Shown here one piece after another: positions 45,590-57,700 of a stretch of DNA of 64,000 nt. Source of the stretch: Pseudopithomyces maydicus (taxonomy: Eukaryota; Ascomycota; Dothideomycetes; Pleosporales; Didymosphaeriaceae). Where the stretch lies: NCBI GenBank assembly GCA_026873275.1, contig JANTUC010000005.1:1984001-2048000 (forward strand), written 5' to 3'. The notes beneath the pieces were generated by a model. It was not told the DNA's origin, did not search any database, and saw only the letters and a list, made by a program, of their open reading frames with translations. Position 1 is the first letter of the stretch. Each line of letters begins with the position of its first letter. Position numbers and translations under genes: made by a program.

Positions 45590-48199
45590 ATGGCCATGCC
45601 ACGGGGTGGTGCCGCCCAAGTTTCGGCCATGGTGCTCATGGAATATCTACAAGCGCCGCTGGTGGGCACTTATTGGTTTGCAGCGACAGCTTTTGGGATG
45701 TGTGTACTGCAGAAACCAGTACCTATAACATCAAAGCGGAGACGTGTTGCGATGATATGTGCTTCTGCTCTGTTGGTGGGCTACATAGCAGAGGTGTTAT
45801 ATTATTTGAGCCGATCTCTTGCGGACCTACAGTATACAGCTCCACAGCACGCAGCTATTCGATGTCTAGGATCCATACTGGTCTGGATACCACTCGCTTC
45901 GTCTATCGTCACTGGCACAACATTTATCTGGCACCCATATTTCGGAAGTTTTGCAGTTCAGTTTTCTTTTGAAACCACAACCTGTCTATTGCAAAAGTTT
46001 ACCCAACCGCTCGACGATCATTACAGCCAAGTTCCTCTTGGCATCAGCATAGCAAGGACATTCGCGTGTTTGGTTCTTTTGATTGATGCATTCATAATTC
46101 TCATCTCAAACAAGAAGGAAAAGGGAACTGAAGATGAGGAACAGTCATTGCTTGGGGCACCAGCGAACGGGTCTGGAACGGCGAACGGATCAGCAACAGC
46201 GAACGGCCACGCAGGGTACGGCTCAATCGAGCAACCATCATCTGAAGACGATGACGATGATGAAGCCCCCACACAAGACAAAGAGATCAAAGAACAACAG
46301 TCGAAACGTCTTGAGGAGCAAGGTGGCTGGTTTGGCTATCTCAAAAGTTTCATGGTATTCCTTCCCTATCTGTGGCCCAAGGACGACTGGAGGATCATGC
46401 TCGCCCTATTCCTACGACTACTACATCTTGTTCAAGGGCGAGCCCTGAATCTCTTGGAACCGCGTCAGCTCGGTATCATCACAAATAAAATCACTCAAGG
46501 TGCCCAGGAGATGCCCTGGACAGATATCGGGCTGTGGACGCTATATCGCTGGATCAACAGCTACAGTGGCTTCGGGATAATCGATAACTTCGCGGAAACG
46601 TACATCGGGAACCAGGCCTTCGAACGAATTACTATCCTTGCGTACAAACACCTCATGAGCTTGTCAATGGATTTTCACACATCAAAGGATTCCGGCGAGG
46701 TGCTAAAGGCTGTCGAACAGGCTTCTTCTCTCAACTCGCTCATTGAGCTCGTTCTGTTCGAGGTGTTCCCAATTTTCGTCGACCTTATCATCGCAATTTA
46801 CTACGTCACTCATTTATTCGATGCATACATGGCATTTCTGGTCCTGTTCATGGGTCTCGCCTACGTTTGGCTGGGGCTTTACTTTACAACGTGGTCACAG
46901 GCACGGCGCAGGGTCTACGTGGCAAAACAGCGAACGGAAAATACTACGGTCAACGAGACGGTGCACAACTGGCAGACTGTCGCGTATTTCAATCGAGCCC
47001 CGTACGAAACGGAGCGGTATCGAGAGAATATTCGAAGCACTATCATGGCTCATTACGCGTATTACTTTCGCTCGGTCGGCGGCCATGCCACTCAGGATTT
47101 ACTGATGACATTTGGTTTCACGGCATGCTGCATTTTTGCAATCCACCAGATCATCAACGGAGGAAAACCGGTCGGCAACCTCATCACTTTCATCATGTAC
47201 TGGAGTACAATGATGTCGCCCTTGTACATGATGTCTTACAGCTACCGCCATATCTCCAGCAGTCTCATCGATGCGGAACGTCTACTTCAACTTCTAAACA
47301 CCAAGCCCAGCGTTTCGGACAAGGAAGACGCAAAAGATCTCGTTGTGAAGACGGGTAAGGTCGAGTTCAAAGAGGTAGACTTCGCATACGATGTCCGTAA
47401 ACAGGTCATTGGTAACGTGAATTTCACCGTTGAAGGCGGCAAGACTTTGGCATTCGTCGGAGAAACCGGTGGAGGAAAGTCCACGATGCTCAAGTTGCTC
47501 TTTCGTTTCTACGACGTTACAAATGGCTCCATCATGATCGACGGGCAGGATCTCCGCTCAGTCACTCTATCCAGCATCCGCGACTCTATTGGCCTTGTGC
47601 CCCAAGATCCCGCCCTGTTCAACCAGACGATTAGACAAAATGTACGATATGCTAAACTAGATGCATCAGATTCGGAGATCGAGGATGCCTGCCGCGCAGC
47701 GGCTATCCACAACGACATTATCTCGTTTCCGGACGGATATAATTCCAAGGTTGGCGAGCGTGGCGTCCGCCTTTCTGGGGGCCAACTCCAACGCATCGCT
47801 ATCGCACGAGTGCTTCTGAAGAACCCTAAAATCGTAATGCTAGACGAGGCGACTTCAGCCATTGATTCCGCCATCGAGGCACAAATTCAAGAAGCCTTTA
47901 GGAAGCTTAGCCGGGGCCGCACGACGTTCGTGATAGCGCACAGGCTGAGCACGATCGTGGATGCCGACTGCATACTGGTCGTTGAGAAGGGGGAAATTAT
48001 TGAGAGGGGTACACATCCAGAGCTCATTGCAAGAGGGGGGAAATACTGGGAGTTGTGGAGCAAGCAGACGGCAGGTAACGCGTCTGCGGCGGCAAGTGCA
48101 AAGGATGAGATCTTGATTGACGTCACAGCACCGGCAGAGGAAGGTGCGAATACTTCAGGAAGGAATAATGGAGAAGGTGCAGTAGAAAAGAGAAAGTGA
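45590..48199 (+). CDS. HMT1: HMT1-type (ABCB6-like) half-size ABC transporter
   Basis: Intronless, 869 residues. Vacuolar ABC half-transporter of the HMT1/ABCB6 class, associated with heavy-metal tolerance and phytochelatin or glutathione-conjugate transport. An N-terminal domain of about five hydrophobic segments (residues ~15-185), characteristic of HMT1 and absent from Atm1, is followed by an acidic linker (SSEDDDDDEAPTQDKE). The ABC membrane domain (~265-570) includes the family-typical MDFHTSKDSGEVLKAVEQ. In the nucleotide-binding domain, Walker A is GETGGGKST (~624), then the Q-loop VPQDP, the signature RLSGGQLQR (~726), Walker B IVMLDEAT (~748) and H-loop AHRLS (~783). All ATPase motifs are intact. 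A second ATG lies two codons in. The frame has no stop across several long G runs, which argues that sequence errors are not uniform in this window. Confidence 0.93.
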   Translation: MAMPRGGAAQVSAMVLMEYLQAPLVGTYWFAATAFGMCVLQKPVPITSKRRRVAMICASALLVGYIAEVLYYLSRSLADLQYTAPQHAAIRCLGSILVWIPLASSIVTGTTFIWHPYFGSFAVQFSFETTTCLLQKFTQPLDDHYSQVPLGISIARTFACLVLLIDAFIILISNKKEKGTEDEEQSLLGAPANGSGTANGSATANGHAGYGSIEQPSSEDDDDDEAPTQDKEIKEQQSKRLEEQGGWFGYLKSFMVFLPYLWPKDDWRIMLALFLRLLHLVQGRALNLLEPRQLGIITNKITQGAQEMPWTDIGLWTLYRWINSYSGFGIIDNFAETYIGNQAFERITILAYKHLMSLSMDFHTSKDSGEVLKAVEQASSLNSLIELVLFEVFPIFVDLIIAIYYVTHLFDAYMAFLVLFMGLAYVWLGLYFTTWSQARRRVYVAKQRTENTTVNETVHNWQTVAYFNRAPYETERYRENIRSTIMAHYAYYFRSVGGHATQDLLMTFGFTACCIFAIHQIINGGKPVGNLITFIMYWSTMMSPLYMMSYSYRHISSSLIDAERLLQLLNTKPSVSDKEDAKDLVVKTGKVEFKEVDFAYDVRKQVIGNVNFTVEGGKTLAFVGETGGGKSTMLKLLFRFYDVTNGSIMIDGQDLRSVTLSSIRDSIGLVPQDPALFNQTIRQNVRYAKLDASDSEIEDACRAAAIHNDIISFPDGYNSKVGERGVRLSGGQLQRIAIARVLLKNPKIVMLDEATSAIDSAIEAQIQEAFRKLSRGRTTFVIAHRLSTIVDADCILVVEKGEIIERGTHPELIARGGKYWELWSKQTAGNASAAASAKDEILIDVTAPAEEGANTSGRNNGEGAVEKRK

Positions 48200-51100
48200 G
48201 AATAGGATTCGCATGGGAAATGATGTGTTCAGTGTGAATGGCCCACTGAGTTTTAATTAACTGGGGCGGCATCATTCCGCAAGGCGTTTGGGACAAGCAC
48301 TTGTACTATGACTGGAGGTAATAATGACCTATGAACGTTGCATTTGATACTGAAATTGGTTTTTGTAGATTTGTAGACTAGAGTTGTAGAAAAAATTGAC
48401 GGAAAATAGTGGCGGGCACATCTACCAGACTCCCCAGATAGATGAGGATAGAGAACATCTGTGAAGTGATGCTCCATATCTAAACCGCGATCGCTTGGAA
48501 CGTCAAGTATAACCCAGTGGATGCACTTCTCTCTACGAAGGATTTCACTGGCGGAGCCGTCGTGTAGCAAGGTCACGAACGGATGCGGAGTGCATGGATA
48601 ATGAAAGTATCGATTGCACCAAAGATCGGCATTAGAAGAGATTCATGGTACTTGTGGCTTGAAATCGCCTGCTGGGTTGGATGCCCCTGCAGAGTAGAGT
48701 GTATGATAGTAGCACTTCGAGCGTTTAAAAATGGAAAATCGTTGCCAAAAGATTAGATCATGAAATCGCAGTTGAACAAGTAAGGAGTGGTCTAGTCTGG
48801 AGCACGACGATGTGCATCGGACACACGCAGGAGTCACGCAACCCGAGTACATGGGACAATAAATATTTGCGAGGGTTTCCAGAAGCTTTAGCGCCTAGAT
48901 ATTTTGTTGGGTACCTAGGCGGCTTTCAGAGCTTGTGGTTGTTGGCTTCTGGTGCGCTGATTGGCTGGCGCTCTTCCAGGTAGTAATAGCTTACGCCTCG
49001 CGAAACACAGGTATTGCTTGGACTGTCGAGGACTTGACGCTGGTAGGACAGGACGTCGCCATGGAGGTTTGCTCGTATAATGTACCCTATATGTGTAATT
49101 GGTAGACATTGAGGGGCGACGAGCGCGAAGCTGTGGGCACGTGCTCCTATTTTGGCGCAACTATAGCGCTAATCTACAGATACGTGCGACTGCATGTTCA
49201 AATCGAGAAGTTCATGCAGACGGAGTATTGCGACCCGCAGCGTCGAATTTCGGTTCCATTTAACCACACATGCTACCCGCGGTCGGTAGTTCCGCGTTCG
49301 GAACCCGCGCGGCTGGTTGAATCGTCCTACTGGGTTGGGACGCAGTACGCAGAATGGTGGTGACATTTGAACATGAAGCGAAATGAACAGAGAAAGCCAC
49401 ACCAAGGAAAATGCATCTCTGAAAGCATGGAAAGTTGGGACGTGTCGATAATGAGCTTCCCTGGCAGCGAAGCAAGGGTCAAATGGACCTCAGCGGCACC
49501 GTTGACAGGGAGCTCAACGCCGTTGAGCAGGACTCCGCATTTCAGTTCGATGGCCGCCCAGTTCTACCGATGTTTTGCATCGGTACGGCTGCACAAAATA
49601 GACGGGAGCGGGTCGAGGCGAGACCAGCTTAAGATGGCATAGTCTGCGCGGGTGAGGGTTTGAGAGGCAGTGGACATGCGTGTGATTCGTTGGATGATAA
49701 CCATCCTCATCGCCGAGAGTCACAGAGTTTACGCTGTCGCCGGGTTTGAAGCAAGGGAAGATGAGAAGGGTAACGGGCGATGTGAGCGCGGAAGCTGGAG
49801 GCGGCTTTAGCGATCTGATTGGTGGGTGGGTCGCCTTACCTCTGTCCCAGATATGCACATAAAGAATCCCTCTTGCCCAATACATGGGTCTTTAGTATCT
49901 GACCTAGCTATTCGCCCTACGCCATCGATGTCCTGACGACACCTTCTTCCCCACTCGAGTACGTATGCGTGTTTCATTGGCTCCAAAATGCAAGACTGGG
50001 CTTCTATGCTCCCTGTCAGACCCATCAGGCCCGGATTTAAGCGTCGTACACGAGCGTCTGCTGGCAAGAATAAGCGCCTGACCTGCTCGCCTGTGGTGGG
50101 ATGGAAGGCAGTATGGCTTCATAATGGAAGCAGTGCCCGCGGCGGCATCTCGCACAGTCTCGCAGAGGTGCCTGAAGGCGACACGTCGGCAACATCATCG
50201 ACCCGGCGGACAAACGAGGATCAACCACACGACCAAAGGCGAGTTCCAGTGGGGTGCCGTGCAGTTTACGAAGGACTGCAGCAATGGTGACAAGACGGCG
50301 GACCACTGCAAGGGCAGGCCACTCAGAGACCGCCACGTAGGATGTGCTTTGGACGCTGATTTTGCCGGCGGAGGTTTGATATGAGACGGTGGGTGCTCCC
50401 TTTCAAAAAAATGACCTTGATGGCGTTTCTGAATCGATACTGACTTTGTGGTGGTGTGGGAACAGAGGGAAAGTGCCACACGCACGAGAGACGACAAGCG
50501 ACACAACGCAACACGACGGTTCTACAACGAGAACGCATGCTGCCACGACCAGGACGACCAGGCAAGGGTGCACCCGCACCGTCGTACCTCTGCTCCATGA
50601 CTCCTCAACCGACAACTCTTGCGTCGTCCGCATGCCTCAGCAGGGGACGGCTCGAACCCACACACACAGCTCGCACAGGGAAGGCACGATGGAAGCTGCA
50701 ACAGAACAGGCAGGAGGCAACACACCATCAGGAGCATTGCTGCGGGACCCGGTGCTGGCTCGGGCGGCTCGAAGGGCAGTGGAGGTGCATTGCCGAAACT
50801 GCTCTCAATGCAGGCGAGTATGCACATGTGGTGTTGACGAGGAAGACGAGGTTCTGCGCGGGGAAAGCGGGAGTGGTCCGTCCAGGGGTCCTAAAATGGT
50901 TTAGCGTTCCTGCCCAAGCGAATCCCACCTCGACGTCGCAAACATCCCTCCTCACCCTCTTCCTTCCATCTGCTGCCCTCCCGGACGCCTCATATACCAA
51001 ACGCGCCTCAGTCTCTGCCCGACTGTTCGCGCTCACGAGGGCGGAGCAACCGCCGCGTCGCCGCCAGCGGGCCGTGCGCCATCACCTCCCCGCTTCTATT

Positions 51101-51425
51101 TGCGGCACGCGAACCTCGTCGGATTGGACAGCTCCGGCCCCCATCTCAAAGCGCAGCGGCTACTTCATCACAAACAAAACACGACCAATCATGTTAAAAG
51201 AAACTTGTCGTTACATCATTAAAGCGAAGGTTAAGCTATATGGAAAAGAAGCGATGGTATGAGGTGACGCCCGGCCTGCCTCCTTTGCCCCGTCTCTCTC
51301 CTACACATCGACCATTTCCCTGTCGACCCGTCCACAAACGCCAGAAACTGTGGGCTCCCTCCGAACCGCTTCCCGAACCCGTGTACATGAAACCGAAAAT
51401 CAGACGCCCACCCCATTACACCGAC
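48200..51425. other. Large intergenic region, no supported gene
   Basis: 3.2 kb. Some frames around 50.4-51.3 kb exceed 150 codons on both strands, but they overlap one another in a GC-rich stretch and are Arg/Thr/Pro-rich without recognisable domains, so they look like composition artefacts. Confidence 0.55.
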
Positions 51426-51776
51426 TCAAGGACAAGCTTGCGCGCCAATCTGTTGCCTTCGGCGTGCCATCTCGTAGTTCAGGTTCCGGATTTCGTTGTC
51501 CAGGTTGGCAATCGCTTCCATTGATTTGTCAATCGATGCGTGGAACCTGTTACCCTCGCGCTGCCAGCGGCTGATACGGTCCACTTCTGCGGCCCGCTTC
51601 CTCTGCTTGCAATCGACCTTGTCACAGATCTTGCACTTCTGAGGAAGGTGGGTGGTGTGGAAAACAAGCTTCATACCGCACGTCTCGCCCATTCGGTATT
51701 CCTTGGCGCAGTGCTGTCGGAAGTTGCCCCATTTCCAGTCACCGCAAGCAAATCGGTGCATGTCGTAGAAGCACAT
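51426..51776 (-). CDS. Small Cys-rich protein with CGDWKWG motif, unknown function
   Basis: 116 residues without intron in the coding part, from MCFYDMHRFACGDWKWGNFR. Cys residues are concentrated in the first ~65 positions (FACGDW, QHCAKEYRMGETCGMKLVF, KCKICDKVDCKQRKR), suggesting zinc-ribbon-like sites. Two basic helices with KSMEAIANLDNEIRNLNYEM, probably coiled coil, finish the protein. Short proteins opening M-C-F-Y-D-x-H-R and carrying CGDWKWG are a recurring family in filamentous ascomycetes with no assigned role. A non-coding exon may lie upstream, since AG/GT sites are present at 51780-51900. Confidence 0.75.
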   Translation of the reverse strand: MCFYDMHRFACGDWKWGNFRQHCAKEYRMGETCGMKLVFHTTHLPQKCKICDKVDCKQRKRAAEVDRISRWQREGNRFHASIDKSMEAIANLDNEIRNLNYEMARRRQQIGAQACP

Positions 51777-54700
51777 GTTTCAAGATCAAAGATTCGGAGA
51801 TGCCTGGCGTTTGATGGAACGTTAGTCTCATAGGACAATCGTTTGGCTGACAAGGACTCGCAACTTACCTGAAGGTTCCCGTTCAACTAAACTCGTGTCG
51901 TGGTTGGCTCGCTAGTCCAACTACGTCGTCGATGAATGATATCAGGGGCAAGTCTTCGAACAAAGGTTTGCCAAAAGAGATGTCGATCCGTTGGATGATA
52001 GGCAACAGAAAGGTTGTCTTCCTGGTAGCCTTGTTTGAAAGAGACGGCACAAGGGACTCGAGTGTTTGAAGAAGTGTTGTTGCTCAAGACTGGGAGTCTG
52101 TTGAATGGAGGAGCTGGTCTGTTGGAGCTTGATGGAGTAGATTCACAGGAGAACCTACCGCTATTTATGCTACAGATCAGAGCTCTGTGGTCACCATCCT
52201 CGCCATCGAATGGCTCCCGAGCCCGCCCCGCCGTCAGACCATAGATTGGTGCCATGGCCCATCCATCAGTCGTACCCACCCCGTCCCGTCCAACAATGTT
52301 GCCACGATCAACGCCAACCTCTCGTCTTGCCGCTAGACAGGTGCGGAGACATGCTGCAATGATACCCTAGGCCGTGCCGGCGCGCCAGCTGCACAGAGAT
52401 ATCACATCTGCTAGCTAGGGGGTTGACACTCCGGTGGCTTCGTTGGCTGCAAAATCTTCCTTGTCTGGCGCGAAATCATATCCGTTCCTTGTCGCCATGT
52501 TTCAGCCAACTGCAATAGATGGGGCTAGATGGTTTGTTTGGGCAATTTCGAGCCTTTCATCCATCTCGAGGTTGAAGATTTGTGAAGCGAGGATCACGTG
52601 TCATGTAGGCCATGCCGAACCACAGTGTCCGCTCCACAAGTCGTTTGTCACTAGAGAAAGCGATTGGCCAATGGCGACTATGTTTCTGTCCTACGCTTTT
52701 GGCCGGAACATTGGTTTGCTTTGGAACGTTATTCGCTGCCAGGCCCCCTCCCTGGCATTGTCTTGGGGATCGGTTCAGCGCGTTCAACCCGTAAGACAAT
52801 GCTCGAGCACACGCCGAACGAGCACTACGGTTGGATGCTGGCCATTCTCTCCCGGTCTCTGATTACCCTTTGTGTCTGCGGCGTTCCGTTCATATTGTCG
52901 CGTGTAATGTTCCTTCTGTCGTTTCCGGTTTCCTTGCGGGAAATGGCTAATCAACGCATAGACACGGGAACACTACCATACCATATCGACCGCTCGTTAC
53001 CGTTCCTTGACAGACGTGCCGCCACCCTTGGCTGACACGAGGGTTCCCAACCCCTCACTCAGTGGTTAGAGGCATTGTCGGCCAGTCACCTTATCTGCAC
53101 CTGCTGCACGTCTCTTCTCGGGCATCCCTCCGGTTATACCATGACACCTTAGTGTATCCACAACCATATGCACATGCAGGGTGCATTACACGACCCCATC
53201 GTTTCCACTCAGCTGATCATCTGCCCGTTGGTCGGCTTGCTTTTCCCGTTTGCCGCCACTGTTGAATAGCTAGAATATGCACGCTGACAGGCATGTATCT
53301 GTTAGATAACAGGATGGCGTGAAGTTTATGCGGCACCTAGTCCGCCATCGCATATCGAAGCAATCATCTGGCATCCGGACGACGCTAGAACAGGCCAAAG
53401 CCATACCCCATCGGAGATCTCTGACGTGGCGGACACCGTTTGGTCGAATCTTTTGAAAGTATTCACCCGGGCATCCGTCTGGCAATCAATAACAGTTCTG
53501 ACACAACACTCTGCGTGGCTTTGTCCGCTTTTCACGGGGGCCCGAGCTGGGAATGCCTGCCACAGCTCGCAGAAAGGGCGTCACACGATGGCAAAATCAG
53601 TCCTTCGTCAGAGCGGTCTTCACCGGTCGCCCCACCGAGAATATGCTCCCATAGCGTACAACATGCCCTGGTGCTTGTCCAGAGTCTATGCGGTGGCAAT
53701 GTGCTGCACGTTGATTCCGTCAATCTTCCAGTCTAACTCGGTGTCTTGCTCGAACCAGGCAAGAGCACCATAGCTGGGCCAATATTCAATCATCGATATA
53801 TTATGTCTCACACGGTGATAGATGCATCTGACGTTCGGCCTCGTATGCTTTCGATCGAGAGTATCGGTTAAGGCGTTCTTGCCGCGTTTTGCAGACGGCA
53901 TGTTGTTGTTTTTCATTGCCAGAATGAGCCTCGCGTCGAGTAAAGCGGTCACACCAATCATTTGTAGGCAACTGAACACCAAGTCACGGCCTCATCTGCA
54001 ACCTACCAAAACGCAACCTCGCACCTGGTAATCATAGCTTGACCAATACAATTTTGCCTCATTGCCCCTTCTTTTCGCCCCTAACCGTGATTCCGCGGGC
54101 GTGTGCAATATGAACAATAACAAAGGCCGTGGAAACGGCCGCCTAGCAACTCCAGCACGTCTTGTTGTTATGGCAAGACGTTGAATTTTACTATATGCGG
54201 CTCCGCACGAGATTTCAATCATGTGAGTAGACGTTGATGCTGGGTAAGGCGGTAGCGACAGACCGCACAAGGGATCTGTGGAGAGGGAGCTGGCAGGTCG
54301 CACGCAATTTTGATCCCGAGACGAGAGAACAATGTGCGTTTGTGGGTCCCATGTACGGTCGGCTGAGCCCAAGGTGGTGATTGGCTCGAGGTATGTAAGA
54401 GGGCTGGACTGGTGGGGATTGAGTGGCCTGCATGGGCCGAGGGAAGGAGGGAAGTGGTTGGCCGATGACGATGAGGGACGTATGGTGCCGAGGGGCGTTT
54501 GCGAGGGGTGAGGAACACGCCTGTAGGAAACCGGGGCGGGCTCGGCTTTGGCGCTATGAATCGAGACATCCATGACCTCGTTTCATCGATAAATCCGTAT
54601 TTGACGTCTATCACTGCACTTTTGAGTTTTCCGGTGGAACTGAGAACTGAGGCTGGTAAGCATAGACAAGAGCTCAGGCTGAGAAAACTTTGAGTCCAAC

Positions 54701-57700
54701 AGCGCCTCGTCTTTGCTTGCTCGTGCGTAGAATCAGCGTCGCTGCTCGACGGAGTAAGAGGCTAGGCTGGCCTTACCCTAGTCGCGGTCTAGGAAGGTTC
54801 CTTCATGCATCCATCCCCTAGCCGCATATGCATAGGAAGGGATTATTCGCTCGCGGCTCGATTCTGCTAGCGATGCCCAAGACGAAGACGAGCTTGCTGA
54901 TGGCGAGCGCTCGCTGGTCATCGGTGAGCACTGCCTATACTGCTGTTGCCGACTCTGGCGATCTTGGGTGTGGTCTTGGAGAAGAATAAATTAAGTTCGG
55001 AGCTGCAGGGCAGGGATCATGGGTTCATTGATGGTACTTCGAACGGAGGGCTCGTGAGTGGCTGTGTTATAGTACAATTTGTAGCAACACGAATTCAGCA
55101 ATGCGTGTTATATCGTTTACACCCGTGAGTCTGACGGTGGTTTCCCGGCGGCAATGAAGCGCCCAGCGAATGCAGGCGAGGAAAGTCTAATGACGTACAC
55201 CGGCACAATCCATCGAAAGCTGTTGGTCATGTTTACGAAAACGGTACTCGTCGCTTCGCGTGATTCTCAAGACTATAGGTGCCGTCGGACGCCATTTCCA
55301 GAAGCGAGATGCTAAGAAAGACGGCAGATGGGCTAGATACATGCTACGTGTAACGGCTTGGGTTGTTTGGTTCGTTACCCGTTGATGCATACCTCTATAG
55401 AATCTAGGCAGCGCCAAGGTTTACGGTGAAAGAGAGGTCCCGCACTGATGGGACACCAGGGTTCTCGTCAGCTACGAGCGGCAGTAGAGGCGTAGTGTTG
55501 GCTTAGGAACACTTAGACGAGTGGCGATCGGATGAGCCGGTACTGGGAGAAGGACCGAGGGGTTTGTGAAGACTGTCGGGGTTCTTTCGAGCCGAGGGTT
55601 TAAATGTCAGTGCATGAAGGAGATGTATTCACTTCTCAGCTAGACAAGTGAGATGACGAGTAAATCGCTGCTAAAATAAGATATTCCTCGAGTCTAGAAT
55701 ATCTATTCAGTCTTGGAAAATAACGGAATTGGTTCCGAGGCTGCAGTTTAGCTTCTAATTGTGGCTAGACGAAGAGTTAGAATGCGCTCCTAGCTCGTCC
55801 GTTGGTGTTTGATATGTTTTGGGGTGTGGTGTCGATCACTTCGTTAGCGTTAGCGCGACTAAAAGTGGGTATCATACGTACGACTGCAAAGATTGGCCGA
55901 AGGTAGGGTTACCAGAAGGAATCACAGATATCGAGTGACCAAGTACCTTGAAATGAATTAAAGGCGATACAGACAGCAGTAGACGGAGTTACTGAAGAAC
56001 TCTCTACAATGACTTTCATAGAACACAGCATGTAAGTTGAGCGCGTGCTCTAACTCTTTGACAGACGTAGGAACTCATATACGTCATCGCTCCATTTATA
56101 GTGCACGGGAAAATCACCGTTGGGACGACATTCAACGTCTCCCATCAAAGTAACCATGAGTTCTACAGGGTCCAGCATCTCGAAGAGATGCAGACAAACG
56201 GAGAGAAGCGGTGTGAAGGTATACACATGCTGACAGCTGAGCGCATCGCTTAGGGTCACAACAGGGCTACCCATGGCAAGATGGTCGATAACGCATGTGC
56301 GGTATCGCAACTGTACATGTTTGTGCCCCAAGCCTCAGTTTTCATTCAATGGAATGATCGCGCATCTGCCCAACAACTTGTACACATGACTGAGACTGGT
56401 CATGGTTGCCTTGGAAGCGCAGCTTGGCTTTCAATTCCCAAGATAGCAACCTAAAGCATCGCCTTTTATTGATGGCGCTATCTCTAAAGCGGGAGCGTAC
56501 GGGATGGCTGGGAAGTGTTCGGCGAAGTGTCTGGATGGAGGGATGTTGTCGGTATCAAAACATTCCGGGAATTCCTAGGTGCAACCCTTTCAGAGTGTTC
56601 GTGTTAATATATGCGCAGTTTACTGCTGGGTGAATCGTGAAAAGGTAAGTGAATACAGCTCCTTCGACTATAATAACACACCAGGCGCTCTAAGTCGGAA
56701 CAAGTGGGCATCAATCCAACGGTAAACAAGCGAGATTTATCTTGGACATGGGCACAGCCTTGGCAGTCACATTGCTCCCATCCATTTCATACAAAAACTA
56801 TCAGACATGAATATAAAAAGACGCTCCTCCGATAACATCTAGATTTCTCCACTGTAAGCTGTATAGGTATTGCTCAACCAGAATCCAATAAAAACATAGT
56901 TGAAGCGGAGCAAATATATAACCTATTCATTAGGTGCAATGGAGAATTTCATGAGTAAAATTGTTCAGTTTTATGAGAACTTTGTTCTTTACCACTATTT
57001 GCTCGACCAGATTTTTAATTTATTGATTTCCATTTTAAGCAGTGAAGTGGTGAATGTTATATAGTCACGTGATTCTAAGATCTCCAGCCAAGTAGGTCTC
57101 GTGGGCCAAGTCCCCAAAGCTCCAGAATCTTGAGACTCTGAGCCAGAAATTTGGCTTTCAATTATTTTGGACGTAGTTCCTTTTATCATCCGTGTCATAA
57201 ACGCTCTACGATGATTGAAGTGATACACCCCAAACCTCATCACCTGGGCAAGGTCTAATACAACTAGCCATTTATGACTATCGAGTTTTCTGTACAACGA
57301 ACAGAATCACATCAAAAGTTGCTCTGAGCACAATTGATATGGAAGTGGAGCTGTTAGATCGAGTGCGTTTCCAACATAGACTACAAGTTCATATGAGCCT
57401 ATTGTAGACTGACTGAAGGATCTGCTACTGATCTCCATCCTAGTGATGGTCTAACGTTTTCAATTGACAGTTCATGCTTGCCTTTTCAAATAAATCGCTC
57501 TCAATTTCTCTCGGTGCTTTTTATTTTACCCAGTCACATATATTATAAGCTTCGCAATATAAGTTTCACCCGATCCAGATTTGTTCTGTTCTAGAGATAA
57601 GATCTTTGTATGTAGTTTCTTGTGTCCAATGCTCAGTAGGCTCCATTCTGGCTATACTAGTTTATAATTTCGGGATGTTGTGCCAGAAATCTTATAAATC

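Noticed and set aside
50456..51262. 268-codon plus-strand frame
   Set aside because: Overlaps other long frames on both strands in GC-rich DNA, contains no recognisable domain and has Arg/Thr/Pro-biased composition.
53992..54573. 193-codon minus-strand frame in the gene-poor region
   Set aside because: Pro/Ser/Arg-rich text without domain or splice partners; a second overlapping minus frame of similar quality indicates a compositional artefact.
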